From an uncultured Alphaproteobacteria bacterium (GTDB taxonomy: Bacteria; Pseudomonadota; Alphaproteobacteria; Rs-D84): DNA of 16,367 nt. Positions 1 to 6,269 of this stretch are shown piece by piece; the first letter of the stretch is position 1, and every line of letters begins with the position of its first letter. The notes beneath the pieces were generated by a model. It was not told where the DNA came from. It made no database searches and saw only the letters and a list, made by a program, of their open reading frames with translations. The position numbers were made by a program, and so were the translations under genes. The stretch covers positions 1 to 16,367 of the forward strand of contig CAJGDG010000018.1 in NCBI GenBank assembly GCA_904502095.1, in the 5' to 3' direction.

Positions 1-30
1 AAACTTGGTTGATGCCGCCATAAAATAAAC

Positions 31-56
31 AAAAGAAAAACCGCAGAAAACTGCGG
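31..56 (-). terminator. Intrinsic terminator after tRNA-Asp
   Basis: The arms CCGCAG (41-46) and CTGCGG (51-56) pair perfectly around a four-base AAAA loop. Read on the minus strand, the hairpin is followed by a T-rich run (complement of 31-40). It lies 7 nt past the CCA end of tRNA-Asp and probably ends that transcript. Nothing is recognised in positions 1-30. Confidence 0.8.
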
Positions 57-63
57 TAAATAC

Positions 64-140
64 TGGCGGGATTGACGGGGCTCGAACCCGCGACCTTCTG
101 CGTGACAGGCAGACGCTCTAACCAGCTGAGCTACAACCCC
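64..140 (-). tRNA. tRNA-Asp (anticodon GTC)
   Basis: The reverse complement folds as a full 77-nt cloverleaf. The acceptor stem is GGGGTTG with CAATCCC (one G-T pair). The D-arm is GCTC/GAGC. The anticodon stem is TCTGC/GCAGA around the loop CTGTCAC, which gives anticodon GTC. The T-arm contains GGTTCGAGCCCC. Discriminator base G73 is the known identity base for Asp. The CCA end is encoded (complement of 64-66). Confidence 0.97.
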
Positions 141-155
141 TAAAGCGTTGTATAT

Positions 156-182
156 ATTATACTGTCTGTGGAATAAATGCAA
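156..182 (-). promoter_or_regulatory. Promoter of tRNA-Asp
   Basis: On the minus strand a -35 box TTGCAT (complement of 177-182) and a perfect -10 box TATAAT (complement of 156-161) are 15 nt apart, slightly short. Transcription would start near 149, about nine bases before the mature tRNA. The -35 box has the TTGC core that recurs at other promoters in this window. Confidence 0.7.
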
Positions 183-241
183 GTGTTTTTTTATTTTATT
201 TTTATAAAATCTTTTCAAGAAAAATAAACTTAAAAACTCCC

Positions 242-277
242 CTTTGTCATCCTGGGGCTTGACCCCAGGACCCAGGT
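242..277 (+). repeat. Palindromic repeat, copy A
   Basis: The unit begins CTTTGTCAT and ends CCCAGGT. Its core is a perfect 8-bp hairpin, TCCTGGGG (250-257) with CCCCAGGA (263-270), around a five-base loop CTTGA. All 36 bases recur in reverse complement as copy C (397-432). GTCAT on one side and CCAGG on the other of a variable palindrome is the usual design of intergenic palindromes in Rickettsiales and related alphaproteobacteria. Confidence 0.85.
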
Positions 278-322
278 CATTAATCCTTTTTATTTTTATA
301 AAAATTTTTTTGTAAAAAAAAT

Positions 323-356
323 TTGTCATTCTGTGGCTGGACCACAGAATCCAGGT
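323..356 (+). repeat. Palindromic repeat, copy B (covariant hairpin)
   Basis: This copy has the same orientation and framework as copy A (TTTGTCAT at one end, CCAGGT at the other). It forms a 9-bp hairpin, ATTCTGTGG (328-336) with CCACAGAAT (342-350), loop CTGGA. Compared with copy A, two base pairs of the stem have changed on both arms (C-G to T-A, and G-C to T-A), so pairing is kept although the sequence has diverged. Confidence 0.85.
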
Positions 357-360
357 AAAT

Positions 361-375
361 GTGCGCAACGCGCAC
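361..375. repeat. Small GC-rich hairpin inside the repeat cluster
   Basis: GTGCGC (361-366) pairs perfectly with GCGCAC (370-375) around AAC. It stands between repeat copies B and C in otherwise AT-rich DNA. It has no T-run after it, so it is not an obvious terminator. It may be a further part of the repeat element. Confidence 0.6.
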
Positions 376-396
376 ACAAATAAAAAAGAAATATTC

Positions 397-432
397 ACCT
401 GGGTCCTGGGGTCAAGCCCCAGGATGACAAAG
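397..432 (-). repeat. Palindromic repeat, copy C (inverted)
   Basis: This is an exact 36-nt reverse complement of copy A (242-277), with the same 8-bp hairpin TCCTGGGG (404-411) / CCCCAGGA (417-424). Copies A and C could pair with each other over 36 bp and loop out copy B. The copy lies about 40 nt past the stop codon of the M13 peptidase gene and could act as a 3' structure for that mRNA, although no T-run follows. Confidence 0.85.
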
Positions 433-436
433 AGGA

Positions 437-464
437 TGGATTCTGGGATCAAGCCCCAGGTCAT
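437..464 (-). repeat. Palindromic repeat, copy D (degenerate)
   Basis: The segment contains TGGATTCTGGGATCAAG and then CCCCAGG, matching copy C in order and orientation. Only CTGGG (443-447) and CCCAG (455-459) still pair, and the GTCAT end is altered. It looks like a decayed or recombined copy, just past the stop codon of the peptidase gene. Confidence 0.6.
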
Positions 465-471
465 ATTTCCT

Positions 472-2454
472 TTACCACAGTTTTACGCGTTTTTCCGGTG
501 CCAGATACATTGCGTTAATTGGCTGGATTCTGAACGCTTTGTACCATGCGTCGATATGTGGCAATATGCCGTTTACGCGGTTACGCCCCAATGAATGTTC
601 ATCAATCTTGGTCAGGCGCAGTTCTTCGTCGCTGCGTATGTTTTGTCCCCAAACGCCTGCGTATGCGATGAAAAAGCGCATATCACTGGTCAAACCGTCT
701 GCTGTATCTGTTGCTGTGCCAAAGTTTTTATATGCATCAAATGAAATTGTCACACCACCATAGTCGGCCAGATTTTCACCCAGTGTAAATGTGCCGTTTG
801 CGTTTACTTCATCGTTAATTTTTATTTTGTCGAAAAAGTCACGCATAACATTTGCACGCAGTGTAAATCCATCGGCGTCATCTGTGGTCCACCAATCCTT
901 CATATTGCCGTCTTTGTCAAAGTGACGTCCCGAATCGTCGAATCCGTGTGTCATTTCGTGCCCGATAACCGCGCCAATTGCGCCATAGTTAAATGCGTCA
1001 TCCGCTGACATATCAAAGAACGGATATTGCAAAATTCCTGCTGGGAAACAAATTTCGTTCGTTGATGGGTCGTAATACGCGTTAACTTCGTGTGCGTTCA
1101 TATACCAGATTGTTGGGTCTTTTTCTTTGCCAATTTTTGCAATCCAAAACGCGTCTTCGAATTGTGCAACGCGCATCATATTTTCCCACAACGAATCGTT
1201 TTTTATTTCCAGTTTTGAATAGTCGCGCCATTTATCTGGATAACCGATTTTTGCCTTGAAGGTGGACAATTTTTCCAATGCTTTTTGTTTGGTTGTATCG
1301 CTCATCCAATCCAGATTTTCAATTCGCATTGCGTACGCGCGTTGCAAATTTTTTACCAAGTTTTGCATGCGTTTTTTTGCCGCCCCAGAAAAATATTTTT
1401 CAACATATAATCTGCCGACTTCTTCGCCCAGTGCGCCATCAATCATGGATACAGCGCGTTTCCAGCGTGGTTTTTGTTCTTTTTGGCCCGCCATTGTGCG
1501 ATTGTAAAAGTCAAAAGATATGTCGTATGTTTTGTCGTCCAGTACGGTGTCTGCGGCGCTGATAATACGATATTTTAAATATGTCTTTATTAATTCAAAG
1601 TCTGTATCGTTCATAATTGCGATTGATTCTGCAATTGCTTCTGGTTGGGCGATGTTAATATATTCGGCCCCAGTCGCGCCGCGTGCAGACAAATATGCGT
1701 TCCAATCGAATCCGGTAAATTTTTCTTTGATTTCTGCAATGCTCATTTTGTGATAGTTTGCATGTGGGTCGCGCAATTTTTCTTTTGGATAAAAAGATTT
1801 TGCCATGCGTTCTTCCAGTGCATATAATTTTTTTGCATCTGCATCTATGCCAAAGTTCTTCATTTGTTTAGCGATGAATTCTTGATATTTTTTTCTGATT
1901 TCAATCGATTTTGCATCTGTGTCAAAGAAATAATCGCGTGACAGCCCCAGACCTCCTTGGCCAATGTTGTACAGGAAATGTTCGCTGTCCATTTCGTCCA
2001 ATGCAACCCCGTCGCCCCAGAATGATGAAGAAAAACTGTGTGTGCGACCCAGATAATTTTCCAGTTCTCTGCGTGACAAGGTGTCAATGCGTTTCAGTTC
2101 GTCTGTCACAGGTGTTGTGCCATCTGCGTTTAATTTTTCTGCGTCCATTGCGATTTTATACAATATGCCGATTTTCCCATTGTCGTTTTCAGCGATTTCG
2201 CGTGTGCGTTCCAGGTTAGTGTTCCGCAATACATCAAACGCGCCATAGCGTGAATAGTCGTCAGGGATCGGATTTGCCACGCGCCACCCATTTGTTGCGT
2301 ACGAATAAAAATCGTCGCCTGGTTTAAATGTAGTGTCCATATTTTCGTGTTTGATTCCGATGGTCAACTTTTTCTCCTTTGTTAAAAAATATGCCGATAT
2401 AATTGCGATGATTACCGCAAATATGCCAAGAATATTAAGAAATTTATTTTTCAT
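472..2454 (-). CDS. M13 family zinc metallopeptidase (neprilysin/PepO-like)
   Basis: This is a membrane-anchored peptidase of 660 residues, close to the usual M13 length. Residues 4-24 are a hydrophobic segment after a Lys-rich start with no lipobox, so a single N-terminal anchor with the body in the periplasm is likely. The M13 N-terminal domain starts near residue 40. The catalytic domain has the substrate-binding motif NAYYDPS (458-464), the zinc site HEMTH (499-503), and ENLAD (560-564) with the third zinc ligand. An EHSLGRNRV segment near 619-627 and the end RVKLW also fit the family. Family members cleave short peptides; the substrate here cannot be told. The ATG at 2454 is chosen: it lies one base after the hemW stop (TAA-A-ATG). 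An in-frame TTG at 2463 adds three residues and is less likely. Expression should be coupled to hemW. Palindromic repeats lie downstream. Confidence 0.95.
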   Translation of the reverse strand: MKNKFLNILGIFAVIIAIISAYFLTKEKKLTIGIKHENMDTTFKPGDDFYSYATNGWRVANPIPDDYSRYGAFDVLRNTNLERTREIAENDNGKIGILYKIAMDAEKLNADGTTPVTDELKRIDTLSRRELENYLGRTHSFSSSFWGDGVALDEMDSEHFLYNIGQGGLGLSRDYFFDTDAKSIEIRKKYQEFIAKQMKNFGIDADAKKLYALEERMAKSFYPKEKLRDPHANYHKMSIAEIKEKFTGFDWNAYLSARGATGAEYINIAQPEAIAESIAIMNDTDFELIKTYLKYRIISAADTVLDDKTYDISFDFYNRTMAGQKEQKPRWKRAVSMIDGALGEEVGRLYVEKYFSGAAKKRMQNLVKNLQRAYAMRIENLDWMSDTTKQKALEKLSTFKAKIGYPDKWRDYSKLEIKNDSLWENMMRVAQFEDAFWIAKIGKEKDPTIWYMNAHEVNAYYDPSTNEICFPAGILQYPFFDMSADDAFNYGAIGAVIGHEMTHGFDDSGRHFDKDGNMKDWWTTDDADGFTLRANVMRDFFDKIKINDEVNANGTFTLGENLADYGGVTISFDAYKNFGTATDTADGLTSDMRFFIAYAGVWGQNIRSDEELRLTKIDEHSLGRNRVNGILPHIDAWYKAFRIQPINAMYLAPEKRVKLW

Positions 2455-2455
2455 T

Positions 2456-3514
2456 TTACCCAACCATATTTACCAGAACTTCATCCAGTATCAACAGACC
2501 TGCATCGGTTGCCCGAATTCGATTGTCTGACACTTGGACTAATTCAGGATGTTTGTTTATCCAGTTTATATCAATAGCCTTTTTTACATCGCCTGTCAAT
2601 TGGCAACCGCGTTTTGTTCGCATGCCTGTTATAATCATTTCTGTTGCGCGGGTAATGTCAGATATTTTTTCAAATTTTTTGTGTGCGCCCAGTTGTTCGT
2701 GCCAAACACCATCCATATAAACGCGACCTGCTGCGCCCAGCCCAATACCGATGTATGGTGCGCCATCCCAAATGTTTTCATTATGTGCGCAGTGGTTGTT
2801 TGCATCTGCATAGTTGGATACTTCATATCTGGGCAGTTTTAATGTGTCACCAATTGCAATGTACATTTGTGCCATTGTTTCATTGTTTGGCATATTTAAA
2901 TTCATTTTGCCAAATGGTGTGTCTGGTTCGATTGTCAGTTCATACAAAGAGCAATGACGCAACCCCAGTGAATTTATACTTTTGCATATTTCTATAATGT
3001 CGTCGGCTGTTTCGTCTGGCAGGCCGTATATAAAATCAGCCGATACGCGCAGCCCAAAATTATGTGCTGCGTCCAATAATTTCAGTGCGTCTTGTGCGCT
3101 GTGACGGCGCCCCAGAAAGTTCAATTTTTTATCGTCCAGACTTTGTACGCCAACGGACAATCTGTTAACGCCAGATGTGCAAAATTCACGCAGTTTTTCA
3201 TCGCTAAGTGTTTTTGGGTTTGATTCCAGTGTTATTTCCGCGTTTGGCAGCAAATTAAAATTGTTGGTTATTGCGTTGATAATAGTGTCAAATGCATCTG
3301 TGGGCATCAATGACGGCGTTCCGCCACCAAAGAAAATGGTTGGTATATCAATCTTGCCCAGTTTTTGTCCCCAGTATTTTATTTCGGTGCAGATGTCATT
3401 TGTAAATTTTTTCCAATCTGGCGCAGCGCACGCGTGCGAAAAAAATGCGCAATAATTGCATTTGGACATGCAAAAAGGTACATGAATATAAATATTGTGT
3501 GCTGCGTTTTTCAT
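2456..3514 (-). CDS. hemW: HemW-type radical SAM protein (HemN-like heme chaperone)
   Basis: The protein has 352 residues, normal for HemW. The radical SAM cluster motif is CMSKCNYC (Cys15, Cys19, Cys22), followed by Ala-Phe. True HemN has CxxxCxxCxC, so the missing fourth Cys and the shorter length point to HemW. The SAM-binding GGGTP is at 64-68, with YGLPDET near 163-169 and GIGLGAAG at 256-263. HemW proteins are heme-binding chaperones thought to insert heme into respiratory enzymes; coproporphyrinogen oxidase activity is not expected. The ATG at 3514 is chosen because the protein then starts MKNAAHNIYIHVPF, as in the family. The longer TTG start at 3550 would overlap the predicted -35 box. 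No Shine-Dalgarno is seen, and the message may be leaderless. The M13 peptidase follows one base after the stop. Confidence 0.93.
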   Translation of the reverse strand: MKNAAHNIYIHVPFCMSKCNYCAFFSHACAAPDWKKFTNDICTEIKYWGQKLGKIDIPTIFFGGGTPSLMPTDAFDTIINAITNNFNLLPNAEITLESNPKTLSDEKLREFCTSGVNRLSVGVQSLDDKKLNFLGRRHSAQDALKLLDAAHNFGLRVSADFIYGLPDETADDIIEICKSINSLGLRHCSLYELTIEPDTPFGKMNLNMPNNETMAQMYIAIGDTLKLPRYEVSNYADANNHCAHNENIWDGAPYIGIGLGAAGRVYMDGVWHEQLGAHKKFEKISDITRATEMIITGMRTKRGCQLTGDVKKAIDINWINKHPELVQVSDNRIRATDAGLLILDEVLVNMVG

Positions 3515-3522
3515 TTGATGAT

Positions 3523-3550
3523 ATTTTATCGTGCGAATAAAATCGTGCAA
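3523..3550 (-). promoter_or_regulatory. Promoter of hemW, possibly giving a leaderless mRNA
   Basis: On the minus strand TTGCAC (complement of 3545-3550) and TAAAAT (complement of 3523-3528) are 16 nt apart. Transcription would start about six or seven bases beyond the -10 box, at about 3516, so the RNA would begin within a few bases of the hemW ATG (3514). This fits the lack of a ribosome binding site there. Confidence 0.55.
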
Positions 3551-3587
3551 GTTATAAATTAAAATACTTTTATACTTGTCTTTTTTA

Positions 3588-3596
3588 TGATATAAT
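3588..3596 (+). promoter_or_regulatory. Extended -10 promoter of the omptin-like gene
   Basis: TGATATAAT is a TGn extended -10 box with a perfect TATAAT (3591-3596). No good -35 box is seen at 16-18 nt, as is common for extended -10 promoters. Transcription near 3603 would leave a leader of only about 12 bases, with no Shine-Dalgarno. The 15-base block TTTTTATGATATAAT is identical to that before ldh (9395-9409). Confidence 0.6.
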
Positions 3597-3614
3597 AACC
3601 CCTGTATAAAGACA

Positions 3615-5132
3615 ATGAAGGCAGGGGCAATTTCATTTTTATCGGGTATTTTCGCGCCTTTGGCGGTGTTTGCCGCGAACGAAGGGGTGCCGTCGTATTA
3701 TCAAACGACTGCTGCGCCCAATGCAAATCAGGTATCGTATGGTCGCTATGCCAATCAGGGTTATACCAAATATGTGGGGCAAAATGGGGTTAAACAAACG
3801 GTTGGTTCGCGCACCTATACTTATCAGGCGCCGCGGGTGCAAATGCCAAATACATTTGGAACTATGACGCCAAATGGTGTTGCGTTGCCGCCAGAATCAG
3901 AAAATAAAACAACTCTTTCGGTTGGGTATGCGCGCCGTTTCGCAGATTTTGAGTTTGAAACAGGTGTAAATTCTATTTTAGAGTGGGACGATATGATTTG
4001 GAACGAAATTCATGTCGGCGCCCGTCATAATTTCAGTTTGCGTAATTTTGATATGTACTTGTATGGTCAGTATGCGTACGGTGATATGTCGCATGGCGGC
4101 TTATCGATGGACTATGACTTAAAACCTTTTGATGAAGCGTACCCAGAATATGGAATCTTTACAATTTCAACTGGTGACCAGTCTGGGCGCAGCAATCACT
4201 TTAAGTTCGGAATTGCGGCGCATCATATTTGGGATATTGGTGGCTGGAAATTATCACCGACATTTGGTTACGAAATATTTAAGCATAATTTAGAAATGGC
4301 AAATCATTATTATCCAAACCCTGGGGTTTATTTGCCATTAATGACAGATACAGGTAATTATGTTTATGGCGATGAACTGGGGCAGTATTTTTCTGTGCCG
4401 GTTGGGTCCGAAGTGCCGGATCATTTGTACCAGGTTTGTATGTCGCCCGAAGATATCAAGGTTGTCACAAATGCCGCCACGGGTACGGGTGCCGATGGAT
4501 TTTTGTATCTGGGTGATGCGCTGGTGACGGGCGATTACACTATTGAAATGGGTACGATTCCATGGGGCGTTGACAGTGGTGAATGTGTAATTATTGGTGG
4601 CGATGGTCCTATTATTGTAGAAGGCACAACTCATATCTATAACACGACTTGGTCTGGTTTTTATGTCGGTTTGGAAATTGAAAAGCAAATGACCCTAAAA
4701 GATAAATTGCGTCTGTATATGCAGTTTGGTTTGCCAAAATATTCATCCGAAGGTATTTGGCCAAATCGTACAGATTGGCAACAGAATCCTAGTTTTTTGG
4801 ACGAAGGTTCAAATGGCGCATATTCTTATGCCGCAGAAATGGAATACAATTATAAACTGTCTGACAGATTGCAGTTATCTTTGCGTGCTGACACAAATCT
4901 GTTCCATGTTGGAAAAATTCCTGGCGAATTATATGTTGCAGAATACAGTCAATATGTTGTCGATGAAAATGGCCAGTATGTAATGCAGGAACTGTACGAC
5001 GAATTTGGTAATGTATATTATGTGCCATTATTGGAAACAGTCGCTGCACATACGGAACAGGTCACAGATTCTTTAAAACGTGCAACATGGCAATCATTCA
5101 GTTTGCATATCGGATTTAAATACGCATTTTAA
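3615..5132 (+). CDS. Omptin-like outer-membrane beta-barrel protein
   Basis: This is a 505-residue exported protein. Residues 1-20 are a Sec signal peptide ending VFA-A. Residues 22-95 are a Tyr/Gln/Asn-rich low-complexity stretch. From about 98 the protein alternates as a beta-barrel and ends in KYAF, the C-terminal aromatic signature for barrel insertion. From memory, the barrel resembles omptin proteases (OmpT): SILEW at 120-124, then GGLSMDYD at 161-168, where Asp166 and Asp168 fall at the OmpT Asp83/Asp85 pair. The second pair (Asp210/His212 in OmpT) appears as Asp387-Trp-Gln389, so His is missing. Residues about 232-340 form a long inserted surface loop with the only two cysteines of the mature chain (275, 324), a possible disulfide. 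The chain is much longer than the roughly 300 residues of OmpT. It may be a non-proteolytic adhesin or an altered protease. mltB follows after 18 nt. Confidence 0.7.
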   Translation: MKAGAISFLSGIFAPLAVFAANEGVPSYYQTTAAPNANQVSYGRYANQGYTKYVGQNGVKQTVGSRTYTYQAPRVQMPNTFGTMTPNGVALPPESENKTTLSVGYARRFADFEFETGVNSILEWDDMIWNEIHVGARHNFSLRNFDMYLYGQYAYGDMSHGGLSMDYDLKPFDEAYPEYGIFTISTGDQSGRSNHFKFGIAAHHIWDIGGWKLSPTFGYEIFKHNLEMANHYYPNPGVYLPLMTDTGNYVYGDELGQYFSVPVGSEVPDHLYQVCMSPEDIKVVTNAATGTGADGFLYLGDALVTGDYTIEMGTIPWGVDSGECVIIGGDGPIIVEGTTHIYNTTWSGFYVGLEIEKQMTLKDKLRLYMQFGLPKYSSEGIWPNRTDWQQNPSFLDEGSNGAYSYAAEMEYNYKLSDRLQLSLRADTNLFHVGKIPGELYVAEYSQYVVDENGQYVMQELYDEFGNVYYVPLLETVAAHTEQVTDSLKRATWQSFSLHIGFKYAF

Positions 5133-5150
5133 TTTTTTAAAGGAATAACA

Positions 5151-6203
5151 ATGATGGCTTTGTTTCGATGGCTGATAACAGCAATGTTTTTTGCCCCCTT
5201 TGCGTCTTATGCAGAAGGCGGCGCATTTGATGTTTCGCGTTGGTATGAAATTTTGGATTCAGTTAAAACAAAGGCTGCGGCCCAGGGTGTATCATCGGAT
5301 ACGATAAATCAAACAGTAAAATATCCTGCGTTTATTCCTTCTATTGTAAAAAGCGATAAAAATCAGTCTGAATTTAAATTGACTTTGGATGGTTATTTGG
5401 ACAGAACTGTCAGCAATTCGCGAATTGCCCAGGGAAAAATAATGCGCAAAAAATATCCAACAATGTTATCGCGCGTTGAAAAAAAATATGGTGTCCAACC
5501 CCATGTTATATTGGCGTTTTGGGGATTGGAATCAAACTATGGCGAAGTAAAAGCGCGACATAAATTGACTGACGCGTTTTTCACGCTGATTTATGACGGG
5601 CGTCGCGAAACATTTTTTACAAATCAGCTGGTTTCATTAATGAAAATAGCGGATAAAAACAAACTGGACATAAACGATATTCATGGGTCTTGGGCCGGCG
5701 CAATGGGGCATTTTCAGTTTATCCCAACGACATTGGCGCAGTATGGCGTTGACGGTAATGGCGATGGTCGTGTTGATATAATTGGCAGTGTCGGTGACGG
5801 GATGTACAGCGCTGCGAATTACCTGAATAAATTGGGTTGGAATCCGAACGAACGTATTGTGCGTCGTGTTATGCTGCCTTCTGACTTTGATATTAGTATG
5901 TTGGACGGCAAAACAAAACTGACATTGCCACAATGGGCGTCGCTGGGGGTGACTAATCCAGATGGCAGTCAAATTCCGACAAATCAGATATCGGCGGGGC
6001 TGGTTGCAGATGTTGCGCAAATTAAACAGTTGCGTGATGCTGCAATTGCGGCCGCGGGTGTGCCGGGTGCAGATGCAGATGTTGCCCCAATGCCTGTTAT
6101 CGAAGCGTATTTAACATATCCAAATTTTTATCGGATAAAAAAATGGAATAATTCAAATTGGTATGCGATTGCGATTGCAAATCTGGCGGACAATTTGAAA
6201 TAA
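5151..6203 (+). CDS. mltB: Lytic murein transglycosylase, MltB family
   Basis: This enzyme cleaves peptidoglycan glycan strands to 1,6-anhydro-muropeptides in the periplasm. The protein has 350 residues, with a Sec signal peptide at 1-21 (ending SYA-E) and no lipobox Cys, so it would be soluble, unlike lipoprotein MltB of E. coli. The SLT_2 domain spans about 30-345. The catalytic acid is Glu127 in WGLESNYGE. AMGHFQFIP (184-192) is the family's substrate-cleft motif. DGNGDGRVD (201-209) matches the calcium-binding EF-hand-like loop known in Slt35/MltB. The start is set by AAAGGA (5139-5144), six bases before ATG; a second in-frame ATG follows directly. It lies 18 nt after the omptin-like gene with no terminator between, so both are probably one transcript. 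Confidence 0.93.
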   Translation: MMALFRWLITAMFFAPFASYAEGGAFDVSRWYEILDSVKTKAAAQGVSSDTINQTVKYPAFIPSIVKSDKNQSEFKLTLDGYLDRTVSNSRIAQGKIMRKKYPTMLSRVEKKYGVQPHVILAFWGLESNYGEVKARHKLTDAFFTLIYDGRRETFFTNQLVSLMKIADKNKLDINDIHGSWAGAMGHFQFIPTTLAQYGVDGNGDGRVDIIGSVGDGMYSAANYLNKLGWNPNERIVRRVMLPSDFDISMLDGKTKLTLPQWASLGVTNPDGSQIPTNQISAGLVADVAQIKQLRDAAIAAAGVPGADADVAPMPVIEAYLTYPNFYRIKKWNNSNWYAIAIANLADNLK

Positions 6204-6210
6204 AAATTCG

Positions 6211-6239
6211 TTGCGAACTGTTCTTTTCTTTGATATTCT
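6211..6239 (+). promoter_or_regulatory. Promoter of the olsB-olsA-proS operon
   Basis: TTGCGA (6211-6216) and TATTCT (6234-6239) are 17 nt apart, and TGA stands directly before the -10 box as a TGn extension. Transcription would start near 6246, leaving a 24-nt leader with AAAGGA at 6257-6262 as ribosome binding site. The -35 box again has the TTGC core. Confidence 0.5.
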
Positions 6240-6269
6240 TCCAGGTATATATTTACAAAGGATAAATTT

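Larger units (their letters stand above)
141..471. other. Non-coding region with palindromic repeats
   Basis: This 331-nt stretch has no credible gene. It holds the tRNA-Asp promoter (156-182), an AT-rich spacer (183-241), four copies of a palindromic repeat (242-462), and a small separate hairpin (361-375). The AT-rich blocks near 196-210 and 291-305 are also alike (both contain TATTTTTATAAAA), so the duplicated unit may include flanking AT-rich DNA. A short open frame at 361-594 is an accident of the repeat sequence running into the antisense of the peptidase gene. Confidence 0.75.

Noticed and set aside
242..464. CRISPR array
   Set aside because: The repeats are imperfect, in both orientations and unevenly spaced, with no unique spacers of constant length and no cas genes.
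361..594. 77-residue open frame starting in the repeat region
   Set aside because: It runs from the repeat hairpin into the antisense strand of the M13 peptidase, has no ribosome binding site and no recognisable protein sequence.
2455..2463. TTG start for the M13 peptidase
   Set aside because: It adds only three residues inside the hemW stop region; the ATG at 2454 is the better start codon and gives tight coupling.
2456..3514. Oxygen-independent coproporphyrinogen III oxidase HemN
   Set aside because: The fourth Cys of CxxxCxxCxC is missing and the protein is about 100 residues shorter than HemN.
3515..3550. TTG start for hemW
   Set aside because: It coincides with the predicted -35 box, and the extra 12 residues have no counterpart in HemW proteins.
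4338..4688. 116-residue minus-strand open frame inside the omptin-like gene
   Set aside because: It is a shadow frame rich in Asn, Thr and Arg from complementary codons. The plus-strand gene has signal peptide, barrel pattern and terminal Phe.
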